Shown here piece by piece: positions 56,024 through 64,000 of a stretch of 64,000 nt of DNA. A program made the position numbers and the translations under genes. Every line of letters begins with the position of its first letter. Positions within the stretch are counted from its first letter, which is position 1. The DNA is from Conexibacter woesei Iso977N (GTDB taxonomy: Bacteria; Actinomycetota; Thermoleophilia; Solirubrobacterales; Solirubrobacteraceae): positions 2,108,001 to 2,172,000 of the forward strand of contig NZ_AUKG01000001.1 of NCBI RefSeq assembly GCF_000424625.1. The letters are read 5' to 3'. The notes beneath the pieces were generated by a model. It was not told where the DNA came from, searched no databases, and worked only from the letters and a program-made list of their open reading frames with translations.

Positions 56024-56042
56024 ACGCACCGATAAGGTGCGT
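56024..56042. promoter_or_regulatory. Inverted-repeat operator upstream of the second exporter
   Basis: ACGCACC (56024-56030) and GGTGCGT (56036-56042) flank GATAA. The repeat is perfect and 7 nt from the first possible exporter start. Size and symmetry suggest a TetR-type dimer site, and it differs from the MarR-type site at 55491, so a regulator outside this window may act here. Confidence 0.55.
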
Positions 56043-56049
56043 CTGACCA

Positions 56050-57615
56050 ATGTCGAGCCCGCGCCCGCGGCTCCGACCCCCGGACATGAGCACGAGCGCA
56101 CCGATGAGTTCCAGAACCGGCCGTCGTCCCGATGGCATGAGCACCGCAGAGCTGACCGACCGGCAACGCTGGACCGCCCTCGTCGTGCTGTGCGTGGGCA
56201 TGTTGATGATCGTGCTCGACACGACGGTGGTCAACGTCGCGCTGCCGTCGATCCAGAACGACCTGGGGTTCAGCAACTCCGGGCTCGCCTGGGTCGTCAA
56301 CGCCTACCTGATCGCCTTCGGCGGGCTGCTGCTGCTCGCGGGGCGCCTCGGCGACCTGCTCTCGCGCCGCGGCGTGTTCCTCGCCGGACTGGCGGTCTTC
56401 ACGGTCTGCTCGATCGTGTGCGGCGCGTCGACGTCGCAGGCGATGCTCGTCGGCGCGCGCTTCGTCCAGGGCGTCGGCGGGGCGCTGACCTCGGCGGTCG
56501 TCCTCGGGATGATCGTGACGATGTTCCGCGAGCCGGCCGAGCAGGCCAAGGCGATCGGCGTGTTCGCGTTCGTGGCGAGCGCCGGCGGGTCGATCGGCCT
56601 GCTGGCGGGCGGCGTCCTGACCGACACCATCAACTGGCACTGGATCTTCTTCATCAACGTGCCGATCGGGATCGTCACCGCGTTCTTCGCCGCCCGCCTG
56701 CTGCCGCACGACCGCGGCGCGGGGCTTAGGGCGGGCGCCGACGTGATCGGCGCCGTGCTGATCACCAGCGCGCTGATGCTGTTGGTGTACACGATGGTCA
56801 AGCCCGCGGCCGACAAGGGCTGGGGCGCCAGCGAGACGCTGACGCTGGGCGCGATCGCGCTCGGGCTCGTCGCGCTGTTCGTCTGGCGCGAGGCGCGCGC
56901 CGCGACGCCGCTGGTCCCGCTGCGGATCTTCCGCTCGCGCAACGTCAGCGGCGCCAACCTCGTGCAGGTCCTGTCGGTCGCCGGGATGTTCGGCGTGTTC
57001 TTCATGGGGACGCTCTACCTGGAGCGCGTGCTGGAGTTCAGCCCGCTGCAGATCGGCTTCGCGTTCCTGCCGGCGACGCTCACGATGGGGGCGCTGTCGA
57101 TCGGGTGGGCCGACAGGCTGATCCTGCGCTTCGGCGGCCGGGCGGTCCTGATCGCCGGCATGGCGATGATCTGCGCCGGGCTGGCGTGGTTCACGCAGAT
57201 CAGCGCCGACGGCAACTACTGGGTCGACGTGTTCCCGGCGATGGCGGTCTTCGGCCTCGGCGGCGGCACGGCGTTCCCGGCGCTGATGACGCTGGCGATG
57301 AGCGGCGTCGAGCCCCAGGACGCCGGGCTGGCGTCCGGCCTGGTCAACACGACCGCGCAGGTCGGCGGGGCGCTCGGCCTCGCGATCCTGGCGACGCTGG
57401 CCTCGACGCACTCGGCCGCGCTGCGGGCGTCCGGAAGCGCGGAGGCCGAGGCCCTGACCGGCGGCTACCGGCTCGCCTTCGTCGTGGGGCTCGGCTTCGC
57501 GCTCGGCGCGCTGCTCGTGGCGGTCGTGGTGATCCGGCCGGCCGGCGCGCCGCAGGGTGCGCCGGCGCACGGGCACGCCGGGGAGCCTGAGCGCGAGCCG
57601 GTGCTGTCGTCCTGA
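56050..57615 (+). CDS. DHA2-type MFS exporter (EmrB/QacA-like)
   Basis: 521 aa at the longest; starts at 56086, 56104 or 56137 are also in frame and nothing decides among them. About 14 helices. WTALVVLCVGMLMIVLDTTVVNVALPSIQND carries the D1 motif, LAGRLGDLLSRRGVF motif A, and GVGGALTSAVVLGMIVTMF motif C of antiporters. The tail is Gly/Pro/His rich. Export of drugs or antibiotics is the usual role. It follows MarR on the same strand. Confidence 0.93.
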   Translation: MSSPRPRLRPPDMSTSAPMSSRTGRRPDGMSTAELTDRQRWTALVVLCVGMLMIVLDTTVVNVALPSIQNDLGFSNSGLAWVVNAYLIAFGGLLLLAGRLGDLLSRRGVFLAGLAVFTVCSIVCGASTSQAMLVGARFVQGVGGALTSAVVLGMIVTMFREPAEQAKAIGVFAFVASAGGSIGLLAGGVLTDTINWHWIFFINVPIGIVTAFFAARLLPHDRGAGLRAGADVIGAVLITSALMLLVYTMVKPAADKGWGASETLTLGAIALGLVALFVWREARAATPLVPLRIFRSRNVSGANLVQVLSVAGMFGVFFMGTLYLERVLEFSPLQIGFAFLPATLTMGALSIGWADRLILRFGGRAVLIAGMAMICAGLAWFTQISADGNYWVDVFPAMAVFGLGGGTAFPALMTLAMSGVEPQDAGLASGLVNTTAQVGGALGLAILATLASTHSAALRASGSAEAEALTGGYRLAFVVGLGFALGALLVAVVVIRPAGAPQGAPAHGHAGEPEREPVLSS

Positions 57616-57702
57616 CGGCCGTCACCCGCTGACCGGGTGCGGGTTTCTACGGATCGGGTTCGGAATCCGGTCCGGATGTGGAACGCTGGACGGAGAGACA
57701 CC

Positions 57703-58902
57703 ATGGCTGACATGACCCCTCCCGAAGAGACCGTCCACGACGAGGACCTGCTGGAGCACGTCGACGACGCGCCCGAGCCCGACGCGGCCGGCGCCGCCGA
57801 GGTCGAGGCCGAGCAGCAGAAGGTCCCGCGCACCGGCCCGCTGCGCTTCGCGCGCATGACCGGCAACTCGATCGCCGCCCGCGACGCCGCGCCGTGGGTC
57901 ACCGACTTCCTCAACGCCGCCTACTACCGGCGCGCGGTCGACGACCGCGAGGTCGACGACCTGCGCTTCGCGTTCAGCGTCCTGACGACCTACTGGTACA
58001 ACAAGGACACGCAGCGGCGCCTGCACGCCAACGACCTGATGGCCTTCCACAAGGCCTACGGGTCGGAGCGCTTCCACACCGACAAGTCGGCGCGCGGGAC
58101 GCTCTCCCGCGCGCAGCTGGAGGAGGGCGCGGCGAGGCTGATCGGCGACTGGTTCCCGGACGCCTACCGCGACGACGCGCGGCGCGGGTGGGGGATCGGG
58201 TTCGAGACGGTCGCCGCCAAGGCGGAGTACAACCCGGAGCGCCGGCGGGTCCTGGCCAAGTTGGGGCCCTTGACGCCGGAGAGCGACCCGCTCGACGAGC
58301 AGACCTGGCACACCTACCCGCCGGTCGCGATGCCGTCGGTGGAAGGCGTCGTCGCCGCGCTGACCGCGCCCGAGACATGGCCGGACTACGCGAGCGAGAT
58401 CGGGCGCTTCACGCCGCTGCGCGAGGGCGGCCTGGACGGGCAGACGCTCGAGATCGAGGTCGCGGCCGGGACCGACTCCGGGCGCCCGGTCTTCACGCGC
58501 GGCTACGTGACGATCACGCAGCTCGTCACCCCGGACGACCCGGAGGCGCTGGCCAGGTACTTCGCCGACCTCGAGGCGGGCCTGGCCAAGTACGGCGACG
58601 GCGAGCCGCGCGCGGTGCCCGAAGGCGGCGTCCCGGTCGTCGGCTTCGACCTGACCACGCACCAGGGCCACTTCATGGGCAACGGCCACAACCGGCTCAT
58701 CTTGTACACCTTGGACGGCAAGGCCTACGTGAAGGCCGCGGGCACGTGGGACAGGATGCCCTGGCACATCGACCGCGCCTACCGGCTGGCGGGCTCGCAG
58801 GCGCAGCACGCGTTCTGGGGGCAGGGCGAGGTCGTGCGGCTGTCGATGCTGCACCAGCTCGCGCTGGCCGTCGCGGCGAAGGAGCGCGCGAGCGCCTCGT
58901 GA
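57703..58902 (+). CDS. Protein of unknown function coupled to oxidoreductase
   Basis: 399 aa from ATG at 57703. After an acidic 40-aa start, the body is conserved-looking and Trp-rich (DRMPWHIDRAYRLAGS, LTTYWYNKDTQRRLHANDLMAFHKAYGSERF, TWHTYPPVAMPSVEGV). I recognise no motif. It shares a GTGA junction with the flavin oxidoreductase, so the two probably act together. Confidence 0.75.
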   Translation: MADMTPPEETVHDEDLLEHVDDAPEPDAAGAAEVEAEQQKVPRTGPLRFARMTGNSIAARDAAPWVTDFLNAAYYRRAVDDREVDDLRFAFSVLTTYWYNKDTQRRLHANDLMAFHKAYGSERFHTDKSARGTLSRAQLEEGAARLIGDWFPDAYRDDARRGWGIGFETVAAKAEYNPERRRVLAKLGPLTPESDPLDEQTWHTYPPVAMPSVEGVVAALTAPETWPDYASEIGRFTPLREGGLDGQTLEIEVAAGTDSGRPVFTRGYVTITQLVTPDDPEALARYFADLEAGLAKYGDGEPRAVPEGGVPVVGFDLTTHQGHFMGNGHNRLILYTLDGKAYVKAAGTWDRMPWHIDRAYRLAGSQAQHAFWGQGEVVRLSMLHQLALAVAAKERASAS

Positions 58903-60416
58903 CCTCCTTCGACGCCGTCGTCATCGGGTCCGGGCCCAACGGCCTGGCCGCCGCGATCCGCCTGGCCGAGGCCGGGCGGTCGGTGGTGGTGCTGGAGGCC
59001 GCCGACCACTACGGCGGCGCGGTCCGGACCGAGGAGCTGACGCTGCCGGGCTTCAAGCACGACACGTTCTCGTCGGTCTACCCGGCGGGCGCGGCGTCGC
59101 CGGTGTTCGGCCGGATGCCGCTGGCCCAGCACGGGCTGGAGTGGGTCCATCCGGCGTCGTGCTACGCGGCGCCGCTGCCGGACGGGGTCCCGGCGGGCGT
59201 GCTGTACCGGTCGGTCGCCGAGACGGCGGCATCACTGGACGCGATCCGGAGCGGCGACGGCACGGCGTGGGCGGAGTTCGCCCAGCCGTTCGTCGATGCG
59301 TGGGACGGGCTGCGGGCGACGATGTTGTCGGGGTTCCCGCCGGTCGGCGGGCCGCTGAAGCTGCTGGCGCAGGCCGGGCCGATCGGGACGCTGAAGTTCA
59401 CGCGGCTGCTGGCGGAGTCGACGGTCGGCCTGGGGCGGCGGCTGTTCGACGACGGCGGCACGCGCGCCTGGCTGTACGGCGCGGCGATGCACGGCGACAC
59501 GCCGCCGCAGGCGCCGGGCGGCGCGATCGCGGCGGCCTACCTGAACCTGCTCGGGCACACGGTCGGGTGGCCGTCGCCGCGCGGTGGGGCGGGGCGGCTG
59601 GCGGACGCCTTGGTGGGGTACTTGGGGTCGTTGGGTGGCGAGGTCCGGACGGGCGCGCGCGTGGAGCGCGTCGTTGTCCGTGATGGTCGCGCGGTTGGTG
59701 TCGGGGTGGCCGGCGGGGAGGAGATCGGCGCCGCGATCGTCGTCGCCGACGTGATGCCGAAGGCCCTGGCGGCGCTGACCGGCGACGCGCTGCGCGGCTG
59801 GTACGGCGCGATGATCAAGCGCTACGTCTACGGCGCGTCGACGCTGAAGCTCGACTGGGCGCTGGACGGGCCGATCCCGTGGACCGATCCGGGCGTGCGC
59901 GGCGCGGGCACCGTGCATGTTGGTGGACTCGAGGACGAGTTCCTGGAGACGATCGCCGAGAGCGAGCAGGGGCTGGCGAGGAGGCCGTTCCTGCTGCTCG
60001 GCCAGCAGTCGGTCGCCGACCCGACGCGTGCGCCGGCGGGCAAGCACACCGCGTGGGCCTACACGCACGGGCCGCGGGACCTGGAGTGGACCGAGGACGC
60101 CGTCGCGACGCAGGTGGAGCGCGTCGAGGCGCAGGTCGAGCGCTACGCGCCCGGGTTCCGGGACCTGATCCTCGGCCGCCACGTGCTCTCGCCGTCCGGG
60201 CTGGAGGCGCGCAACGCGAACCTCGTCAACGGCGACGTCGGCGGCGGGTCCTACCTGCTGCGCCAGGTGATCTTCCGGCCGCTGCCGAAGCTGTCGCCCT
60301 ACCGGACGCCGGTCAAGGGCCTGTTCCTGGGCAGCGCGGCGACGTTCCCGGGCGGTGCCGTGCACGGCGTGCCGGGCGACGCGGCCGCTGCGGCGGCGCT
60401 GCGCAGGTTCCCCTAG
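58899..60416 (+). CDS. Phytoene-desaturase-like FAD oxidoreductase
   Basis: 505 aa from GTG at 58899. The dinucleotide motif DAVVIGSGPNGLAAAIRLAEAGRSVVVLEAADHYGGAVRTEEL is typical of the CrtI/amine-oxidase-like NAD(P)/FAD family, and the C-terminal GLFLGSAATFPGGAVHGVPGDAAAAAALR is its second FAD segment. The family also includes non-carotenoid dehydrogenases. No carotenoid genes are near. Substrate may come from the coupled unknown protein. Confidence 0.88.
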   Translation: MTSFDAVVIGSGPNGLAAAIRLAEAGRSVVVLEAADHYGGAVRTEELTLPGFKHDTFSSVYPAGAASPVFGRMPLAQHGLEWVHPASCYAAPLPDGVPAGVLYRSVAETAASLDAIRSGDGTAWAEFAQPFVDAWDGLRATMLSGFPPVGGPLKLLAQAGPIGTLKFTRLLAESTVGLGRRLFDDGGTRAWLYGAAMHGDTPPQAPGGAIAAAYLNLLGHTVGWPSPRGGAGRLADALVGYLGSLGGEVRTGARVERVVVRDGRAVGVGVAGGEEIGAAIVVADVMPKALAALTGDALRGWYGAMIKRYVYGASTLKLDWALDGPIPWTDPGVRGAGTVHVGGLEDEFLETIAESEQGLARRPFLLLGQQSVADPTRAPAGKHTAWAYTHGPRDLEWTEDAVATQVERVEAQVERYAPGFRDLILGRHVLSPSGLEARNANLVNGDVGGGSYLLRQVIFRPLPKLSPYRTPVKGLFLGSAATFPGGAVHGVPGDAAAAAALRRFP

Positions 60417-61684
60417 GCGACGTACTGCGAGGTGGGCTTGGCGAGCGCGGACGTCGGTCCGGGCTTGCCGAGGAGATAGCCCTGGCCGAGGTGGATGCCG
60501 AGCTCGCGGACCGTCGCCAGCTCGGCGTCGGTCTCCAGGCCCTCGGCGACGACCTGCGCGCCGGTCTGGTGGGCGAAGTCGACGAGCGCGGCGGCCAGCG
60601 CCCTGCGGACGGGGTCGGCGTCGATGCCGCGGGCCAGGTCGCGGTCGAGCTTGATGATCTCCGGCGACAGCTTGAGGATGTGGGCCAGCGAGGCGAAGCC
60701 GGCGCCGGTGTCGTCGATCGCCAGGCGCGCGCCGGCGCGGCGCAGGCCGCAGAGGGCGGAGCGCAGGCGCTCGTAGTCCTCGACGGCGAAGTGCTCGGTC
60801 AGCTCGATGACGAGCCGGTCGGCCTCGGCGTTCTTGACCAGGTCCATGAACTCGGGCGTCGCCAGGACCTCGGGGCCGATGTTGACGCTGAGGTAGGCGT
60901 GGGGCGGCAGCTCGTCGAGCAGGTCGATGGCCTTGCGCGCGGCGGCCAGCTCGAGCTGCGCGCCGAGGCCGGCGGCGTAGGCGTCGGCGAACCAGCGGTC
61001 CGGGCCCTGGGCCGGCGGGCTCGGGAAGCGGGCGAGCGCCTCGGCGCCGACGAGCGCGCCGGAGTCGAGGCGGACGATCGGCTGCACGACGATCGCGAAG
61101 TCGTCGTCGATGAGCACGCGCTTGATGCGCTTGCGCGTCGTGAGGTCCTGGAAGATGCCGGGCTCGAGGACGTTGGCGACGAACTCGGCGGCGGGCCAGT
61201 CGCGCGCCTCGGTCGCCACACGGGCGATGTCGGCGGCGGCGGCGATCGAGACGGTGATGAACTCGGCGAGACCGCTGAGGATCTCGAAGTCGTCCTCGTC
61301 GAAGGCCAGCGGCTGGGCGGCGGTGACCTTCAGGATGCCGAGCGGCTCGTCGCCGCGACGCAGCGGAACGCAGATCAGTGAGCGTGCGCCGACGGTCCGG
61401 CAGGCGGGGAGGTTGACGCGCTTGTCGACCTCGGAGTCCGCGCAGTACTGCGTCCTGCCGGTCGTGATCGCCAGGCCGGAGAGGCTGGCGGCGGCGGGCA
61501 GGCGCAGGCCGATCTGGGACGCGAGCGTCCCGTGGGTGCAGACGTAGTCGAGCTGGCCGTCGCGGTAGAGCTCGACGGCGGCGCCGTCGGCGTGGGGGAC
61601 GACGTGGAGCGCCTGCTCGACGACCCGGCGCAGGACGACGATCGGGTCGGTGACGTCGTGGATGATCTTCTGAAGCTCCAGCAT
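60413..61684 (-). CDS. GAF-EAL cyclic-di-GMP phosphodiesterase
   Basis: 423 aa from ATG at 61684. The GAF domain spans about 8-160 (VVEQALHVVPHADGAAVELYRDG, then SLICVPLRRGDEPLGILKVTA). The EAL domain spans about 175-410 with GAEALARF, YLSVNIGPEVL, VIELTEH, AIDDTGAGFASLAHI and EGLETDAEL in the expected order, so hydrolysis of c-di-GMP to pGpG is likely. A signal sensed by GAF would tune it. It shares a CTAG stop overlap with the oxidoreductase. Confidence 0.9.
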   Translation of the reverse strand: MLELQKIIHDVTDPIVVLRRVVEQALHVVPHADGAAVELYRDGQLDYVCTHGTLASQIGLRLPAAASLSGLAITTGRTQYCADSEVDKRVNLPACRTVGARSLICVPLRRGDEPLGILKVTAAQPLAFDEDDFEILSGLAEFITVSIAAAADIARVATEARDWPAAEFVANVLEPGIFQDLTTRKRIKRVLIDDDFAIVVQPIVRLDSGALVGAEALARFPSPPAQGPDRWFADAYAAGLGAQLELAAARKAIDLLDELPPHAYLSVNIGPEVLATPEFMDLVKNAEADRLVIELTEHFAVEDYERLRSALCGLRRAGARLAIDDTGAGFASLAHILKLSPEIIKLDRDLARGIDADPVRRALAAALVDFAHQTGAQVVAEGLETDAELATVRELGIHLGQGYLLGKPGPTSALAKPTSQYVA

Positions 61685-61778
61685 CTGCTCACCAAAGCAT
61701 CGGTGTGAGCGGGTGCGGGGTTGAGCAGGGGTGGTCGTATGCGAACGGAGTCGAGCCGAACGGTCTAGCCGCCGGCCG

Positions 61779-62306
61779 CTAGCCGACCGTGGCGCCCTTG
61801 GCGCGGTTGCAGTCGCCGCAGAGGACCTGGAGGTTCTCGAAGGTGTTGGCGCCGCCGAGAGCGAGCGGGACGACGTGGTCGAACTGCAGCTCGAACTGCT
61901 CGCCGCAGTCGACGCAGGCGCCGCCGTCGCGCTCCCAGACGGCGCGGCGGAGGTCGCGGGGGATGGGCTCGCGCCTGCGCTCTTCCGCTGCCGCGCCTTC
62001 GAGCGCGGCGTGGGCCTTGGCGAGGCGGCGCTGGGCGCGCTGGTGGCGCTCGGTGACGAGCGCGAGGACGTCGCGGGCGCCGAGGCCGTCGTCCTCCCAC
62101 CAGAAGCGGTCCTGGCACCACCAGTAGGTCCGGCCGTGCGGCGCCTCGAGGACCGCGACGGCATGGGTGCGCTGCTCGCGCTGCAGTTCGGCGTGCTCGG
62201 CGGGGCGCAGACCGCGCTTGGCGACGAGCTTCCCGGCCGTGAAGACGTGGCGGCGCAGGAGGATCCCGTGGCGGACGAACGCGCCGTTCTTGGCCTCGCG
62301 GAGCAT
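61779..62306 (-). CDS. HNH endonuclease
   Basis: 175 aa from ATG at 62306. The HNH core lies at the C-terminus: PIPRDLRRAVWERDGGACVDCGEQFELQFDHVVPLALGGANTFENLQVLCGDCNRAKG, with four Cys that bind structural zinc, and the DHV motif and the Asn. The N-terminal half is basic and helical (ERHQRAQRRLAKAHAALEGAAAEERRREP). It stands alone, which is common for house-keeping HNH genes. Target sequence unknown. Confidence 0.9.
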   Translation of the reverse strand: MLREAKNGAFVRHGILLRRHVFTAGKLVAKRGLRPAEHAELQREQRTHAVAVLEAPHGRTYWWCQDRFWWEDDGLGARDVLALVTERHQRAQRRLAKAHAALEGAAAEERRREPIPRDLRRAVWERDGGACVDCGEQFELQFDHVVPLALGGANTFENLQVLCGDCNRAKGATVG

Positions 62307-62419
62307 GCGGCGCGGGAAGGTACGGCGTGCGGCGGACGGCGTGCAACGCGGGTTGCCGCGGTCAGGCGGTTGACGTGGGGGCCTCAACGCGGGGCGGTGA
62401 GCTGCCGACTCTCCTGGAC

Positions 62420-63442
62420 ATGTTCCCGCGCGCGTGTGTCGTCGCAGTGGTCTCGCTGGCCGTCGGGGTTCCGGCGGCGCAGGGCAAGATGTTCGTGTCG
62501 TCGTCGGTCGGCGCGGATGGGGCCGGGCACGTCGAGGGCTACGCGGTGGACCTGTCGCTGGCGACGCCGGCGACGATCAACGACAACTTGACGCTGGACG
62601 TGCAGCGCGGTGGCGTGTCGGCGGGGAGCGCGTCGGGCGTGGGCTACGCGGCGCTGCCGTCGCTGGCGCTGGTGGCCGGCGACGTGGTGACGCTGACCGA
62701 TGTGGATACGACCGAGGGCCACTCGTTCGCCTACACGGGCGCGCCGGCGCTGGCGCTGGACGGGCTGTGCGGCGGGAAGTTCACGGGTGTGCGCGACGAG
62801 GGCGCATCGGTGAGCGTGAGCGCTGGGTCTTCCGGTGGCGGCGCGGTGGCGGGTGCGGTCGTCGCGTCCGGGCCGGGGACGTCGTTCGCGGGTGGGTTCA
62901 CGACGCCGCTGAGCGGTGGGTGGACGCTGAAGGCGTCGCAGACGGTCGCGGCGGACCCGGCGTTCACGGTGTTCGCCGACGTGTCGGCGGCCGTGACGGA
63001 CTGCCCGCCGGCGGTGGTCGCGCCTGCTGCGCCGGCTCCGGTCGTGACGCCTGCGCCTGCGCCGGCTCCGGCGCCCGCGGCTCCGGCTCCTGCGCCTGCG
63101 GTGGCGCGCGACCTCGTCGCGCCGACCGGCACGTTGAAGCTGAAGACGCTCAACGCCTACCGCGCGCTGCTCGGCGGGACGTTCGCCGACGCGGTGACGA
63201 CGACCGAGCCGGGGACCGTCGCGCAGACGCTCTACGCCGGGAGGGTCGTGGTCGCGACCGGCAGGGCGAAGCTCGCGCGCGCTGGGTCCGCGAAGGTCGT
63301 GGTGAAGCTGACGAGGTCCGGGCGGTCGCACCTGCGCAGCCACAGGGCGACGCCGCTGCGGTTGGTGACGACGCTGACCGACACGTCGGGCAACGCGCGC
63401 GTCCTGACGCCCAAGCACTTCACGATCAGGCGCGGCCACTGA
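62420..63442 (+). CDS. Exported protein with Pro/Ala linker
   Basis: 340 aa from ATG at 62420; upstream in-frame starts give no signal peptide. A signal lies at about 1-20 (FPRACVVAVVSLAVGVPAAQG). A Ser/Thr/Gly-rich beta domain (SSSVGADGAGHVEGYAVDLS) is followed near 212-230 by a Pro/Ala linker (PAPAPAPAPAAPAPAPA), then a basic beta domain (LVVKLTRSGRSHLRSHRATPLRLVTTLTDTSGNARVLTPKHF). The layout suggests a cell-wall-associated protein. No family recognised. Confidence 0.8.
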   Translation: MFPRACVVAVVSLAVGVPAAQGKMFVSSSVGADGAGHVEGYAVDLSLATPATINDNLTLDVQRGGVSAGSASGVGYAALPSLALVAGDVVTLTDVDTTEGHSFAYTGAPALALDGLCGGKFTGVRDEGASVSVSAGSSGGGAVAGAVVASGPGTSFAGGFTTPLSGGWTLKASQTVAADPAFTVFADVSAAVTDCPPAVVAPAAPAPVVTPAPAPAPAPAAPAPAPAVARDLVAPTGTLKLKTLNAYRALLGGTFADAVTTTEPGTVAQTLYAGRVVVATGRAKLARAGSAKVVVKLTRSGRSHLRSHRATPLRLVTTLTDTSGNARVLTPKHFTIRRGH

Positions 63443-63456
63443 GTAGCGTGGCGCGG

Positions 63457-64000
63457 GTGATCACCCGTGCCCTGATCGTCGTGCTGGCCGTCGGAGTCCT
63501 CGCGGGCTGCGGCGGCGGGTCGACGGCGGCGACGACTCCGGGCGCGGCGACCGCGACCGCTCCGGCGCGCCACGCCGCCGTGCAGCCCGCGCTCTGCGGG
63601 AGGCTGCGGGCGACGGTCGTCGGCCGCGCCGACGACCCCGCGGCGACCGAGCTGTCCGGGCTGGTCGTCAGCGCGTCGCAGCCCGGCGTGCTCTGGACCC
63701 ACAACGACTCCGGCGACCGCGCGCGCATCTTCGCGCTGCGGGCGAGCGACGGCCACGTGCTGGCGTCGCTCGACGTCCCGGGCGCGCAGGCCGTCGACTG
63801 GGAGGACATCGCGGTCGGGCCCGGCGGCGACCTGTTGTTGGGGGACATCGGCGACAACGACGCCAAGCGTCCCGACGTCGTCGTCTACCGCATTCCCGAG
63901 CCCAGGCTCGCAAGCCACCCGACGGCCACCGCGCCCGCGCAAGCGCTGACGCTCACCTACCCCGACGGGGCGCACAACGCCGAGACCCTCATCGCCGACC
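63457..64000 (+). CDS. Lipoprotein, 3' end outside window
   Basis: At least 181 residues from GTG at 63457; a GTG at 63448 is also in frame. The signal ends in the lipobox LAVGVLAGCGGG (Cys about residue 17), followed by a Thr/Ala linker. The mature part (TELSGLVVSASQPGVLWTHNDSGDRARIFALRASDGHVLASLDV, DWEDIAVGPGGDLLLGDIGDNDAKRPDVVVYRI) looks like the start of a beta-propeller. Anchored to the membrane outer face. Function unknown. Confidence 0.75.
   Translation, partial: MITRALIVVLAVGVLAGCGGGSTAATTPGAATATAPARHAAVQPALCGRLRATVVGRADDPAATELSGLVVSASQPGVLWTHNDSGDRARIFALRASDGHVLASLDVPGAQAVDWEDIAVGPGGDLLLGDIGDNDAKRPDVVVYRIPEPRLASHPTATAPAQALTLTYPDGAHNAETLIAD

Noticed and set aside
47048-57690. Shared TGTGGAACGCTG before two genes (47048 and 57678) as a common promoter motif
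   Set aside because: Many 12-base matches are expected by chance in 64 kb, and the two contexts show no other similarity.
1-64000. CRISPR arrays, rRNA genes, transposons or prophage structural genes
   Set aside because: I saw no spaced short repeats, no rRNA core motifs, no transposase and no phage structural genes.

Overview
The window is 64 kb of very GC-rich DNA with dense, tightly packed genes, frequent GTG and TTG starts, and many ATGA or GTGA start/stop overlaps. Gene content is mainly that of a soil actinobacterium: HxlR, MarR, ArsR, AsnC and LysR regulators, DHA2-type exporters, a lone MCE protein, an actinobacterial-type glucosamine kinase, a DUF1015 protein, and secreted proteins rich in Ala, Thr and Lys. 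The deep-branching Solirubrobacterales (Conexibacter or Solirubrobacter-like) fit best. This is inference from gene style; there is no rRNA or marker gene in the window to prove it.

Layout. 1-5.3 kb: secreted or surface proteins, plus an MCE-domain protein translationally coupled to a secreted protein. 5.3-13.7 kb: housekeeping and stress genes (ECF sigma factor with O6-methylguanine methyltransferase, hydroxyacyl-CoA dehydrogenase, a three-gene unit ending in a rhodanese, nucleoside hydrolase, CoA-type Nudix, OsmC, DUF1015, CAP protein). 13.9-18.6 kb: tRNA-Pro(UGG), an arylsulfotransferase-family gene broken by an in-frame TAA, a two-domain RCK channel-like protein, a frameshifted aldo/keto reductase and an alpha/beta hydrolase. 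18.6-26.9 kb: HxlR regulator, a SIS-domain/amino-sugar kinase pair, and an AsnC-led operon of glycosyltransferase, aldehyde dehydrogenase and FAD amine oxidase. 26.9-28.5 kb: GtrA, DUF1330, a Pth2-like protein and tRNA-Arg(UCU).

28.46-33.04 kb is the most unusual part. A 46-bp perfect direct repeat lies at both ends. One copy is the 3' end of the intact tRNA-Arg plus flank; the other is a tRNA fragment 4.5 kb away. Between them are only two large divergent genes, visibly more AT-rich than the surroundings: a TIR-like/HEAT-repeat protein (777 aa) and a protein of unknown family with a C-terminal HEPN-type R-x4-H motif (530 aa). No integrase is present. I read this as a compact tRNA-integrated island carrying a candidate anti-phage system. 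A doubly frameshifted EthD-like gene lies just outside it.

33.4-38.7 kb: PhoD-like phosphatase, NTF2-like protein, HxlR regulator, and a LOV-GGDEF-EAL-DICT protein that looks like a blue-light-responsive cyclic-di-GMP enzyme. 38.7-42.6 kb: a MecA_N-type penicillin-binding protein divergent from a LysR regulator coupled to a class A beta-lactamase-like gene. 42.6-53.8 kb: a degenerate P-loop protein, DUF5996, aldo/keto reductase, beta-helix protein, GT61, PAP2, zinc-type dehydrogenase, AraC, PNPOx, ArsR with SRPBCC, and an MBL hydrolase. 53.7-57.6 kb: two DHA2 exporters around a MarR regulator. 57.7-64 kb: an unknown protein coupled to a carotenoid-desaturase-like oxidoreductase, a GAF-EAL protein, an HNH endonuclease and two exported proteins, the last running off the window.

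Three genes are visibly damaged (arylsulfotransferase, aldo/keto reductase, EthD). Six convergent gene pairs share their stop codons in a CTAG or CTAA overlap. All functions are read from motifs and family knowledge without database searches.
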